DNA from: Halogranum rubrum
Lineage (GTDB): Archaea; Halobacteriota; Halobacteria; Halobacteriales; Haloferacaceae
Assembly (NCBI RefSeq): GCF_900114455.1
Contig: NZ_FOTC01000002.1
Span: 591,012-655,011 of the forward strand
Direction of reading: 5' to 3'
DNA: 64,000 bases
Shown one piece after another: positions 17,449-26,502 of the stretch. The position numbers and the translations under genes were made by a program. Below the pieces are notes generated by a model. The model was given only the letters and a program-made list of their open reading frames with translations. It had not been told where the DNA came from and searched no databases. Position 1 is the stretch's first letter, and each line of letters starts with the position of its first letter.

Positions 17449-17973
17449 CTACGTCCACGTCTTTGCCGTGTAGACCAGCACAGACAGTGTGAAGAGGAGC
17501 GCCACGGCGACCAGTGGACTCGCCGAACTCGACCAATACAGCGGACCGAGGGTACCGACGAGCACTGTGAGACAGACGCCACTCGTAAACGAGAGCACGC
17601 CGAAGACCCGCCAGTCGTCCGATCTGCTGGGTTGCGGTGCGACTTCGACTCCGTCTCCCGTTTCGACGAGTTGAATCGGGACGGTGCCCTCTGATGCATC
17701 GAGTCGCAGCACGTCGTTACGCGTCAACCCCTTTCGGTTCAGAGTCTGCGAGAACTGATGTTTCGGTGCGGTAATCTTCCGGACGGTTCCGAAGCCACTC
17801 CGGACAGCCAACTCCACGAGTTCCGTCTCTGAGTCGGAGTCTGGCTTCTCTCTAAAGTTCAATAGCTCTCCCGAGAACTGTCGCTCCGTCGTCTCGCCAG
17901 AGACGATACGCTCCGCGAGATCGGTAATCTCGTTCGGTGTCGGGTGAGAAGAGTTTTCGTTGACGTTCGGCAT
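17449..17973 (-). CDS. Uncharacterised protein with two C-terminal membrane helices
   Basis: I do not recognise this 174-residue protein. Residues 1-115 are polar, with no Cys. They include 'AERIVSGETTERQFSGELL' and a possible small beta domain ending 'TVPIQLVETGDGVEV'. Two hydrophobic segments follow (VFGVLSFTSGVCLTVLVGT and SPLVAVALLFTLSVLVYTA), leaving a very short tail. The topology suggests a cytoplasmic domain anchored by a hairpin. It stands alone between the tRNA-Arg spacer and the curlin-like gene. Confidence 0.6.
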   Translation of the reverse strand: MPNVNENSSHPTPNEITDLAERIVSGETTERQFSGELLNFREKPDSDSETELVELAVRSGFGTVRKITAPKHQFSQTLNRKGLTRNDVLRLDASEGTVPIQLVETGDGVEVAPQPSRSDDWRVFGVLSFTSGVCLTVLVGTLGPLYWSSSASPLVAVALLFTLSVLVYTAKTWT

Positions 17974-18132
17974 TGATGCCCTTTCAGAGACGTGTCTGAT
18001 AAATGTTGGGCGCCGACAACGTCTGGGAATTTGTAACTTCCCGAGTCTCGTCAGTCACATCGCCGCGAGCGTCGCCACTCTCGGATGTAGTGACGACCGC
18101 AAAAAAAACCGCGCTACAGTGAGACGAGTGTC

Positions 18133-19857
18133 TTAGAAGCTGACCTGAACCTGCGTCGAGCTTCCGCTCTGTGACTGGCTCTGGTCGTTGTTCTCGCCGT
18201 CCTGGCTCTGGTCGGCGGACTGCTCGCTGTCCTGTTCTTGGTTCTGGTCGACGTTGTCGCCCTGAGCGTGCTGGGTTGCCTCGGCCTCGGCGTCCTGCTC
18301 TTGGCTCTGGTCGTTGTTGTACCCGTCCTGCTCTTGGGTGGCGTCTTGGTCGACGTCCTGTTCTTGGTCCTGGGTGATGTCGTCGCCGTGTGCGGCCTGG
18401 CTGGCGTCAGCGTCGGCGTCCTGGGACTGGCTCTGGTCGTTGTGCACGCCCTCCTGGTCCTGGTCGGCGTCCTGGGTCACACCCTGGGACTCTTCCTGAG
18501 AGTTGTCGTCGCCGGTGGCGATCTGTTCGGCGGATTCGTCGCTGTCCTGGGACTGGCTCTGGTCGTTAGCGATGCCGTCCTGGTCCTGGTCAGCGTTCTG
18601 TTTGTTGCTCTGGGTCTGTTCTTGGCTGCTGTCGGTACCGTCCTGGCTCTGGTAAGCGTCCTGGGAGGACTCGGCGTCCTGGCCCTGGTCGTTGTACGCA
18701 CCGTTTTGGGTCTGATCCTGTTCCTGAACGGCCTGTTCGCGCTGCTTCTGGTCGTTGTCGTCGCCGAACTGCTGCTGGTACTCGGACTGCTCAGTGTCGG
18801 CGCTCTGGTCTTGACTGCTCGCATCAGCGTTCTGGGACTGGTCCTGTTTCTGCTGTGCGGATTCGGTCTGGACTTGGGTGTTGTCCTCGCCTTCGAGGTA
18901 CGCGCCCTGGTCCTGGTCGGAGGTTGCGCCCTGGGTCTGCTCGCTGAAGTCACCGGACTGCGACTGCGTCTGGTCGGCTTCGGCGGTTTCCTTCTGGCGC
19001 TGTGCGTTGTCTTCGCCGGTCTGGCTGGCGAGTTGGTTCTGCTCGGAGGATTCGCCCTGGAACTGTCCGCTGAAGTCGCCCGACTGGCTCTGGTGCTGGT
19101 CGGAGTCGACGGTCTGCTGTTGGTTCTGTCGGCTGTCGACGGAGTAGAGCTGACCGCCCGCTTGCGTCTGGTTAGCGTCCTGGATCTGGACCTGCAGGCT
19201 CACGTTGGAGTGCTGCGACTGCGAAGCGCTCTGGTCGACGCCCTGGTTCTGGTGCTGGTCGTTCTTGAAGCCGACCTGGTAACCCTCGCTGAACTGCTCA
19301 GCGTTCTGGTCCTGGTACTGCTCGCTGAAGTTGCTGTACTGCGATTGGGTACCCATCTGGTCGACGTCCTGCGTCGACGTCTGGTCGTTCGCTTTGCCGT
19401 CCTGGCCAGCGAGACGCTCTTGGTCGACCGTCTGGTCTTGACCCTGGAAGTTGAACCAGCCCTGCTGGAGGTTGGTACCGTACTGGTAGACGTCCTGTGC
19501 GACCTGCTGGAGGTTGCGGACGCCGTACTGGCCGGTGTTGCCAGCCTGCGAGGACTCCTGGGCCTGTGCCTGGCCGTTGCCAGCGCCAGCCTGTGCCTGA
19601 CCTTGCATCTGCGCGATGTCTTGGTCGGAGGTCTTCTCGTTGTTGATGCCGTCCTGGTCGTCTGTGAGCGACTGGACGAACTCCTGTACTTGCGATTGAG
19701 AGTTGCCGAACGATGCCGAGGTTGCGCCGGCAGCGCCGACGATACTGCCCGAGACGACGATCATGGTGATCGCGACGACGAACAGTCGAGAGATGGCGCG
19801 CATCCCGCGACGTCCGGGGGCGGACTCGGAATCGGTGGGTTGATTGTTGTCTGACAT
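18133..19857 (-). CDS. Secreted Q/N/D-rich protein with curlin-like 21-residue repeats
   Basis: I start at ATG 19855-19857 (MSDNNQPTDSES), giving 574 residues. A Sec-type signal peptide covers about residues 18-46 (RLFVVAITMIVVSGSIVGAA). The rest is almost wholly Gln, Asp, Ser, Asn, Glu, Ala and Gly. From residue 281 to the end a strict 21-residue period places Gly at 281, 302, 323, 365, 386, 407, 428, 449, 470, 491, 512, 533 and 554. Asn or Ser usually follows three residues later and Gln is often two before. Several units, such as QDGIANDQSQSQ, match curlin spacing Q-x-G-x2-N-x5-Q. No Cys and almost no aromatic residues occur in the repeats. It may be an extracellular amyloid or beta-solenoid fibre. 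It is divergent from the pilus operon. Confidence 0.72.
   Translation of the reverse strand: MSDNNQPTDSESAPGRRGMRAISRLFVVAITMIVVSGSIVGAAGATSASFGNSQSQVQEFVQSLTDDQDGINNEKTSDQDIAQMQGQAQAGAGNGQAQAQESSQAGNTGQYGVRNLQQVAQDVYQYGTNLQQGWFNFQGQDQTVDQERLAGQDGKANDQTSTQDVDQMGTQSQYSNFSEQYQDQNAEQFSEGYQVGFKNDQHQNQGVDQSASQSQHSNVSLQVQIQDANQTQAGGQLYSVDSRQNQQQTVDSDQHQSQSGDFSGQFQGESSEQNQLASQTGEDNAQRQKETAEADQTQSQSGDFSEQTQGATSDQDQGAYLEGEDNTQVQTESAQQKQDQSQNADASSQDQSADTEQSEYQQQFGDDNDQKQREQAVQEQDQTQNGAYNDQGQDAESSQDAYQSQDGTDSSQEQTQSNKQNADQDQDGIANDQSQSQDSDESAEQIATGDDNSQEESQGVTQDADQDQEGVHNDQSQSQDADADASQAAHGDDITQDQEQDVDQDATQEQDGYNNDQSQEQDAEAEATQHAQGDNVDQNQEQDSEQSADQSQDGENNDQSQSQSGSSTQVQVSF
18136..19017 (-). repeat. Fourteen tandem 21-codon repeats
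   Basis: The coding repeat spans residues 281-574 of the secreted protein, with a 63-bp period. The unit is roughly G-x-x-N-D-Q-x-Q-x-Q-D-A-x-x-x-A-x-Q-x-Q-D. Adjacent units alternate between two variants, GxxNDQSQ and GDDxxQxQ, giving a 42-residue super-repeat. Less regular units extend back to about residue 150. Confidence 0.75.
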
Positions 19858-20179
19858 TGGTTGGGGACGTTGACTTTCGCTTGAAACGTCGACCAATCAT
19901 TTCCGGGCACACCACTTGGGTATGTCATCACTGTTGCCTTACTAAACGGCGGTTAAACTGCCGATAACGACGGTTGGGGTTCCATACCGGTGCGCTCTGA
20001 AAGCGACTCGTCTGGGCCGGCCGTGACACTCGGACCTTATCGGCAATCGCACCCAGAAACGCGTCTCACGAGCGATTCGTCCGCACCCGTTCGGTCAGAT
20101 TGTCACTCCGACAGAATGGATGGCTACCCATACACTCTGCGGAAGAAGACTTTTTAGCAGTGACAGCATGTTGTTGACA
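19858..20179. promoter_or_regulatory. Divergent regulatory spacer between curlin-like gene and pilus operon
   Basis: This 322-base spacer holds no gene. The plus-strand operon has a TATA box (cttttta, 20150-20156) 27 nt before ATG 20180. A near-perfect 17-base palindrome, cggcggttaaactgccg at 19947-19963 with one mismatched pair, lies between the two promoters and could be an operator controlling both directions. The promoter of the minus-strand gene is not obvious. Confidence 0.5.
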
Positions 20180-23100
20180 ATGGCTACAGACGGCGTCGAT
20201 GGTCCTGCTGGGAAATTGGAGGGAACCACCGACACAGGGCAGTCGTCGGAAGAGACAGCGGAGGGAACGACTGCGTCACAAACTGCCGTCGTCGGTTCGT
20301 ACTCGTGGCGGGACTACCTCGAAGAGTACGGCCCTGATGGGTCGGCAGAGGAGCTCTACGCCAATATCGGCCCCACACCGGGTAGTGATCGCTGGGAGGC
20401 AGACGAGACACACACCCCGACAGCGAGCGATTGGGAACGAATCGATATCGACCCCGCAGACCATCTCGGCTTTCCACCCGACGACCTCGAACGGCGTCTC
20501 GGCGTCGCCGGAACCGACGCGCGACGACACCAGGAGACGTTCGAATCCTTCTGTGACCCCGAGACGACTCCGGTGGTCAAAGACGAGTGGATGTGGGAGC
20601 ACTACAAACGTCTCTACTACTACGAAGACGATGGGTCCGTCCCGCACGACGCTGACGGCGAGAAAGAACCGTTCGACCGTTCGGCAGCGCTGGGATTCGA
20701 CCCCGACGACCTGGGTGAGACGCTCTCACGACTTCACGACCGCGGCGAAGAACTGCAGGACCTCGTCGACGAACGGACCGTCGACGTCGACGAAGATCTC
20801 GACGAGGACGCGTTCTTCCAGACTACCGACGGAGAGACGACCATCGTCAACCGATACGACCTGGAGAAGGCCGTCCCGATGGCGAAGAAGACCCACTTTC
20901 GCGAAGTCGAACGTTACTGGGTGAACGAGCCACACGCGTTCGTCATTATCTTTCATTCGACGAAGGAAAACGAGAAGAAGTACTACGTCGTCGAACCGTA
21001 CCTCAACGACATCGAGTCGGACCTCGAATCGTTTCTCACGGGAAAGCTCCGAACGGCGATCAAGTACTCCGATACGGACGTCGTCGCCTCTGCCGAGGAG
21101 GATAGACGGGCAGTTATCGAACGCGAGACGTATCGACTGCTCGACCGCTACGACCTCTTCTCGCAGCCGCGCGACGGGGAGTACGGGTTCGCCAACACGC
21201 TCGCCGACCGACTCGACCTCAACGTCGACGGTAATGCGACGGTGAGCCGTCTGTTTCATCTCTTCGGGTATCAGAACCCCGACGCCGAAGTATCAGCCCT
21301 CGACGGCCTCTCGGCCAGACCAGAGCCTGCTGTCATCGTCGAGGACGCCAAGACACTCACCGAGTATCAGGTGAACAAACTCCTGTACTTCCTGACGCGG
21401 GACTTCATCGGCTACGAGCGTATCGACGCCATCAAACACGACATCAACGTCGAGGACATCTCCTGTGACGGCTACAACTCGCCAGTGTTCGTCTACCACG
21501 GCGAGTACGAACAGATCATCTCGAACGTCGTCCACGGCGAGTCGGAACTCGACGAGTTCGTCGTCAAACTCGCCCAGCGGTCGGGGAAAGGCATCTCGAA
21601 ACGCCGACCACAGGTCGACGCGACGCTCCCCGACGGCTCTCGTGCTCAGTTGACGCTCGGCCGAGAGGTGTCGGACCACGGGACGAACTACACCATCCGC
21701 CAGTTCAAGGACGTCCCGTTCACCCCACTCGACCTCATCAACTGGAAGACGTTCTCGCTCGACGAGATGGCGTTCCTGTGGCTCTGCATCGAGAACAACA
21801 AGTCGCTCATCTTCGCGGGCGGGACGGCGTCGGGGAAGACCACCTCGCTGAACGCCGTCTCGCTCTTCATCCCGTCGAGTTCGAAGATCGTCTCCATCGA
21901 GGACACGCGCGAAGTCGAGTTGCCACAGCGCAACTGGATCGCCTCTGTCACCCGTCCGTCGTTCTCCGACGACGACAAAGGCGACGTCGACGAGTTCGAC
22001 CTACTGGAGGCTGCACTCCGACAGCGCCCCGACTACATCGTGATGGGTGAGATTCGTGGTGAGGAGGGTCGGACGCTCTTTCAGGTCATGTCGACGGGGC
22101 ACACGACCTACACGACGTTCCACGCCGACTCCGTGGGCGAGGTGTTGAAGCGTTTCACGACGGAACCGATCAACGTCTCGAAGACGATGTTCTCGGCGCT
22201 CGACCTCGTCTCCATCCAGACGTCGACGCGGGTGAAGGGACGGAAAGTGCGCCGGAACAAGTCGCTCACCGAAATCAACCACTACGACGCCGAGAACGAC
22301 GAGATCAACGTCCAAGACGTCTATCAGTGGCAGGCCGAGACGGACGAGTATCTCCACATGGGCGACTCGAACACGCTCGACGAGATTATGTTCGACCGCG
22401 GGTGGAACAGAAGGGAACTCGACGAGCGACTGTTCGAGCGGCAGGTCGTCCTCGCGTACCTCATCGTCGAGGGTCTCAACACCTACACGCAGGTGGCCGC
22501 GACGTTTCAGGCGTTCATCAACGACCCCGACACGATTCTCTCCTTGATGGCGAACGACCGACTCGAACGGAGTCTCGAAGACCTCCGTGAGATGGAGTCG
22601 GTGCTCATCAACATCGACCCCGAGAAAGAGGAGATGGTGCCCCGGCCGGACCCGACCGACGAGATTCTCGCCGAGGCGAACGAGATTCTCCGCCGGGCCG
22701 ACGAGGAACTCTTTCCCGACTACCGTGGCACCGTCGACGGGAGCGTCGCGGACGCACTAGCCGACATGGAACCCGCTCCCGACGTGACCAGCGGTGCAGT
22801 CGACGCATCCACCGACGCCACCTTCCCGTTCGACTCCGACGCTCACCCACTCGACTCGGCCGACGAGGCTCCCGCGCTCGACGGCGGGAGTTCGCTTCCC
22901 GACGAACTCGACGACGGCGGGTCGACACCGGCACTCGACGGCGAGACGGCTTCCAGCGAGGCAGAGAGCGGAACCGCCGCAGCCGACGACTTCGGTGACT
23001 TCAGCGACTTCGCCGACATCGACGGGTTCGACGACTTCGACAGCATCGACGGCTTCAGCAACGTCGACGATGTCGACGACGTCGAGCGCTTCGAGCTTCT

Positions 23101-23326
23101 CGGCATCGACTCGGACGACGACTCCCTCGACGACGTCGACGGGTTCGACCTCGCCGACGCGAGCGGGTTGGACGAACAGAGCGTAGGCGACGACGGAGAC
23201 ACGACCGACGAGGCCGAAACCACGGTCGACGAGGAGAACGAACGTGCGAACGACGAGAGCCGAGAAGCCGAAGACGACGCGGCCGCTGGATGGCGGTTCG
23301 GCGTCGACGAACAGGAGGACGAGTGA
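20180..23326 (+). CDS. pilB: Type IV pilus/secretion ATPase (PilB/GspE-like)
   Basis: I start at ATG 20180 (MATDGVDGPAG), because a TATA box sits 27 nt upstream and haloarchaeal messages are usually leaderless. This gives 1048 residues. The secretion ATPase core has Walker A at 547-555 (GGTASGKTT, Lys553), then an Asp-box/Walker B region with 'YIVMGEIRGEEGRTLFQVMSTGH'. This motor powers pilus assembly at the cytoplasmic face. The N-terminal 450 residues are the usual long archaeal extension. The final 180 or so residues form an acidic disordered tail with DGFDDFDSIDGF-type repeats. The stop codon overlaps the start of pilC. Confidence 0.92.
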   Translation: MATDGVDGPAGKLEGTTDTGQSSEETAEGTTASQTAVVGSYSWRDYLEEYGPDGSAEELYANIGPTPGSDRWEADETHTPTASDWERIDIDPADHLGFPPDDLERRLGVAGTDARRHQETFESFCDPETTPVVKDEWMWEHYKRLYYYEDDGSVPHDADGEKEPFDRSAALGFDPDDLGETLSRLHDRGEELQDLVDERTVDVDEDLDEDAFFQTTDGETTIVNRYDLEKAVPMAKKTHFREVERYWVNEPHAFVIIFHSTKENEKKYYVVEPYLNDIESDLESFLTGKLRTAIKYSDTDVVASAEEDRRAVIERETYRLLDRYDLFSQPRDGEYGFANTLADRLDLNVDGNATVSRLFHLFGYQNPDAEVSALDGLSARPEPAVIVEDAKTLTEYQVNKLLYFLTRDFIGYERIDAIKHDINVEDISCDGYNSPVFVYHGEYEQIISNVVHGESELDEFVVKLAQRSGKGISKRRPQVDATLPDGSRAQLTLGREVSDHGTNYTIRQFKDVPFTPLDLINWKTFSLDEMAFLWLCIENNKSLIFAGGTASGKTTSLNAVSLFIPSSSKIVSIEDTREVELPQRNWIASVTRPSFSDDDKGDVDEFDLLEAALRQRPDYIVMGEIRGEEGRTLFQVMSTGHTTYTTFHADSVGEVLKRFTTEPINVSKTMFSALDLVSIQTSTRVKGRKVRRNKSLTEINHYDAENDEINVQDVYQWQAETDEYLHMGDSNTLDEIMFDRGWNRRELDERLFERQVVLAYLIVEGLNTYTQVAATFQAFINDPDTILSLMANDRLERSLEDLREMESVLINIDPEKEEMVPRPDPTDEILAEANEILRRADEELFPDYRGTVDGSVADALADMEPAPDVTSGAVDASTDATFPFDSDAHPLDSADEAPALDGGSSLPDELDDGGSTPALDGETASSEAESGTAAADDFGDFSDFADIDGFDDFDSIDGFSNVDDVDDVERFELLGIDSDDDSLDDVDGFDLADASGLDEQSVGDDGDTTDEAETTVDEENERANDESREAEDDAAAGWRFGVDEQEDE

Positions 23327-25350
23327 GCCTCGACTCCAAGTCGGGCGTCGGTGCCCGCTCGGACGTGTTGAGTGACGCGTTCTATCCGCTGTACAGCCGT
23401 CTGTTCGACGACGAGGGCGAGTTCGTCGCCGACGTCGAAGAGAAACTCGCCCAGGCACGGATGTCTGAGACGGTCGAACTGTACCTCTCACGTGCACTCG
23501 CAGTCGGCGTACTCACTGGCGGTGTCTTGTGGCTCGTCGGAACGCTCCTCGCCTACGCTGTGTTCGCGCTCGGCCTGCTTTCGGCCGAGGCGCTGTCGCT
23601 CGGGGCACGTATCCCGAACGAGACGCTCTACGACCTCGTCGTCGCGGCCAAAGTACCGGCGGCTATCGGTCTCGCGGGCGTCGTCTTCGGGTCGCTCGGC
23701 TTCGCGTTCGGGTTCGGGTCACTCGTCGCTATCCCCTACTCGAAAGCGTCGTCGCGAAAACGCCAGATAAACATGCTCCTCTCGGACTCCGTCTCGTTCA
23801 TGTACGCCCTGTCGGTGGGCGGGTTGAACCAACTCGAAGTGCTGGAGGCGATGGCGAAAGCCGAGGACACCTACGGTGAAGTCGCAAAGGAGTTCCAGAG
23901 TATCGTCCAGGAGACGGAGTATTTCGGCGTCGACTACCGGACGGCCATCCGTAACCAAGCGATGGAGACGCCGAGCGACGAACTCTCGCAGTTTCTCACC
24001 GACATGCTCTCTATCGTCAACTCCGGGGGGAACATGCAGCAATTCCTCGACGACAAGAAGGACAAGTACATGCGGACGGCCAAACAGCAACAGGAACTGA
24101 CGCTGGAGACGCTGGAACTGTTCGGCGAGATGTACATGACGCTCTCGCTGTTTCCGCTCTTGCTCATTATCATCCTCGTCATCATGAGCATGCTCGGTAA
24201 CGCTGACGACATAATGCTCTACGGGACGGTGTACGGTCTCATCCCCATCACTGGCGTGGGTTTCTTGGTCCTCGTCTCGACGGTCAAGCAAGACGAGACC
24301 GGTGACGGCTACCTCAGTCCGTCGGACGCCAGTTCTCGATTGGACGACAGTCGAAAGGAAGGACTCCTCCACCTCGGTATCGTCGAGAGCTTCGTCGGCG
24401 ACTACGGCGTCTTCGACCGGATCAAATCTCGTGAGGGGACCTACAAGACGAAAGTACTGCTCCGGAACCCACATCACTTCTTCCGTGATTTCCCCCTGTT
24501 CACGCTCGTACTCACCATTCCGGCCGCACTCGTCTTGGTGGGCATCGCCGTCGCCAGTGGGTCGGCACCGACGACCTGGGACGGGATGGTCGCCGCACCC
24601 GTCTGGGGGACGGTCATTTGGGTGTACGTCCCGGTGTACGTCGTCGCGATTCCGCTCGCCATCTTTCACACGTGGAACGTCCACTCGCGAACCGCCGTCG
24701 TCGGGAAACTCTCGGACAACCTCCGGCAACTGTCGAGTGCGAACGATACGGGCCAGACGCTGCTCGAATCCATCAAAAGCGTCTCCGAGACGTCGTCGGG
24801 CAAACTCGCCGACGAGTTCGCGATTATGCACGGCAAGGTCAACTACGGCATGAGTCTCAGGGAGGCGCTCGTCGAGTTCAACAACAAGTATCACATCCCA
24901 CGTCTCGCTCGGACGGTCAAACTCATCAGTAAGGCACAGGAGGCGTCGAGTCAGATTACGGCCGTCCTCAGTACGGCGGCACAGGCCTCCGAGAATCAAG
25001 ACGACATCGACCGCGAACGGAAATCTCGCACTCGGATGCAGGTGGTCATCATCATCATGACCTATCTGACGCTCTTGGCCGTGATGGCCATCCTGAAGAC
25101 ACAGTTCCTCGACGTCATGGCCGGGTTGACGGACCAAGCAGGAGGCGGCAGTGGCGGCGGTGGCATGAGCTTCGGCGGCGGTGTCGACTCGAACCTACTC
25201 TCCGTCTTGTTCTTCCACGCCGTCACGTTGCAGGCCATCCTCTCGGGGTTCATCTCCGGCTACATCCGTGACGCCGACATCGTCTCCGGTGTGAAGTTCG
25301 TGGTCGTGTTGCAGACGATTGCGCTCGTTGTCTGGATGGTGGTCGGATGA
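23323..25350 (+). CDS. pilC: Type IV pilus membrane platform protein (PilC/TadC-like)
   Basis: The start is GTG 23323 (VSLDSKSGVGARSDV), overlapping the pilB stop as GTGA, with GGAGG seven bases upstream. The 675-residue product has two tandem T2SSF-type domains: 'MYALSVGGLNQLEVLEAMAKAE' near residue 165, and 'LSSANDTGQTLLESIKSV' in the second half. Several transmembrane helices are present (LLIIILVIMSMLG, VIIIMTYLTLLAVMAILK). The platform protein couples the ATPase to pilin insertion. A Gly-rich loop (QAGGGSGGGGMSFGGG) precedes the last two helices. Overlap with both neighbours indicates translational coupling. Confidence 0.9.
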   Translation: MSLDSKSGVGARSDVLSDAFYPLYSRLFDDEGEFVADVEEKLAQARMSETVELYLSRALAVGVLTGGVLWLVGTLLAYAVFALGLLSAEALSLGARIPNETLYDLVVAAKVPAAIGLAGVVFGSLGFAFGFGSLVAIPYSKASSRKRQINMLLSDSVSFMYALSVGGLNQLEVLEAMAKAEDTYGEVAKEFQSIVQETEYFGVDYRTAIRNQAMETPSDELSQFLTDMLSIVNSGGNMQQFLDDKKDKYMRTAKQQQELTLETLELFGEMYMTLSLFPLLLIIILVIMSMLGNADDIMLYGTVYGLIPITGVGFLVLVSTVKQDETGDGYLSPSDASSRLDDSRKEGLLHLGIVESFVGDYGVFDRIKSREGTYKTKVLLRNPHHFFRDFPLFTLVLTIPAALVLVGIAVASGSAPTTWDGMVAAPVWGTVIWVYVPVYVVAIPLAIFHTWNVHSRTAVVGKLSDNLRQLSSANDTGQTLLESIKSVSETSSGKLADEFAIMHGKVNYGMSLREALVEFNNKYHIPRLARTVKLISKAQEASSQITAVLSTAAQASENQDDIDRERKSRTRMQVVIIIMTYLTLLAVMAILKTQFLDVMAGLTDQAGGGSGGGGMSFGGGVDSNLLSVLFFHAVTLQAILSGFISGYIRDADIVSGVKFVVVLQTIALVVWMVVG

Positions 25351-25892
25351 GACGTTCACGCCGGGGGCAGATGACTATCGACTACGCCATCGGTGCGGGC
25401 GTCTTTCTGCTCGCAGTCGCGTTCGTCGTCGCGTTCATCCCCGGTATGATCGAACCCTACGAGGGAATCCAGCGTGAGACAGTCACCTCCGACCGAGTCG
25501 CGACACAGCTCGCGACTGGACTGCTGGGCGACCCCACCGAGCCTTATCTGCTCGACACCGACTGCACGCTCGCGTTCTTCAGCGGAGCGACGCAGTCGAA
25601 GTGCCGGTTCTCTGGAAATTCACTCACCGAGCGAATCGGTGTCGACGACGCTCAGTCGGTCGACGTCAGACTCACAGCAGACCTTGACGGCGACGGGTCG
25701 ACAGCCACGCTCTGCTGGGATCGTGATGGGGAGTCGCTCGTTGAGGAGGGAGACGCTGCCTGCGACGGAAGTGACACACCGTTCGTCTCTGCGACGAGCG
25801 ACCCGCCGACAGAGACTGGTTCAGTCGTCGTCGGGCGTCGAATTGTCTCGCTAGCGAACACCGACGTGACACTCCTCGTCAGGATGTGGTAA
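25347..25892 (+). CDS. Pilin-like protein 1 of the pilus operon
   Basis: The ATG overlaps the pilC stop (ATGA). The 181-residue product starts with basic RRSRRGQMTIDY, followed by a hydrophobic helix (AIGAGVFLLAVAFVVAFIPG), the layout of archaeal type IV pilin-like class III signals. The globular part is small and acidic and has four Cys (in DTDCTL, SKCRF, TLCWD and AACDG) that may form disulfides outside the cell. I associate it from memory with the haloarchaeal DUF7287 family. It is probably a minor pilin or pseudopilin of the machine encoded by the operon. Confidence 0.7.
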   Translation: MRRSRRGQMTIDYAIGAGVFLLAVAFVVAFIPGMIEPYEGIQRETVTSDRVATQLATGLLGDPTEPYLLDTDCTLAFFSGATQSKCRFSGNSLTERIGVDDAQSVDVRLTADLDGDGSTATLCWDRDGESLVEEGDAACDGSDTPFVSATSDPPTETGSVVVGRRIVSLANTDVTLLVRMW

Positions 25893-25893
25893 G

Positions 25894-26502
25894 ATGCGTG
25901 CACAGGCACATACACTGGAAGCAATCTCCGCAGCACTCCTCGTCGTCGGCAGTGTCGTGTTCGCGCTTCAGGTGACTGCAGTCACGCCGCTGTCGGCGAG
26001 CACCTCGAGTCAGCACATCGAGAATCAGCAAGACGCGATGGCGTCGGGCATTCTCGCACAAGCAACCGAAGACGGGTCGCTCAAACGAGCGGTCCTGTTC
26101 TGGAACGAGATTGGCGGTCAGTTCTACGACGCGGGGCCCAGACGGCCCTACTACATGAACGCGCCACCACCGCCGGATATCGAGTTCGGCCGACTCCTGG
26201 AGCGAACGTACGGGGTGCGAGGAATCGCGTACAACGTCCACGTCGGATACCAGGCACCGGGTGGTGGCTACCGCGAAATCAGATACATCTACCGGGGAGA
26301 ACCCAGTGACAACGCGGTCACCGCTTCGACCTACGTCACGCTGTTTGACGACGACCCCCTGTACGACGACGCCGACGACGATGGTGTCGCCGAGCAAACG
26401 ACGGGGACGTCGCTCTCGACGACGAACTTCTACGCGAGCGACGTGTCGACGTCGCTCGTCTACAACGTCCTCCGGGTGGAGGTGGTCGTATGGCGGATGT
26501 AG
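25894..26502 (+). CDS. Pilin-like protein 2 of the pilus operon
   Basis: The 202-residue product begins MRAQAHTLEAISAALLVVGS, a short basic start followed by a single hydrophobic helix, as in type IV pilin-like proteins. The segment TAVTPLSASTSSQHIENQQ after the helix is characteristic of a haloarchaeal family that I recall as DUF7288. The rest is a soluble domain with aromatic-rich strands (RRPYYMNAPPPP). It starts one base after the previous stop and overlaps the next gene by 13 bases, so it is part of the coupled operon. It probably acts as a minor pilin. Confidence 0.7.
   Translation: MRAQAHTLEAISAALLVVGSVVFALQVTAVTPLSASTSSQHIENQQDAMASGILAQATEDGSLKRAVLFWNEIGGQFYDAGPRRPYYMNAPPPPDIEFGRLLERTYGVRGIAYNVHVGYQAPGGGYREIRYIYRGEPSDNAVTASTYVTLFDDDPLYDDADDDGVAEQTTGTSLSTTNFYASDVSTSLVYNVLRVEVVVWRM

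Noticed and set aside
18238-19854. 538-codon hydrophobic plus-strand frame that looks like a giant membrane protein
   Set aside because: It is the complement of the Gln/Asp/Ser-rich repeat gene: antisense of CAG and GAC codons reads as Leu and Val. The repeats explain it fully.
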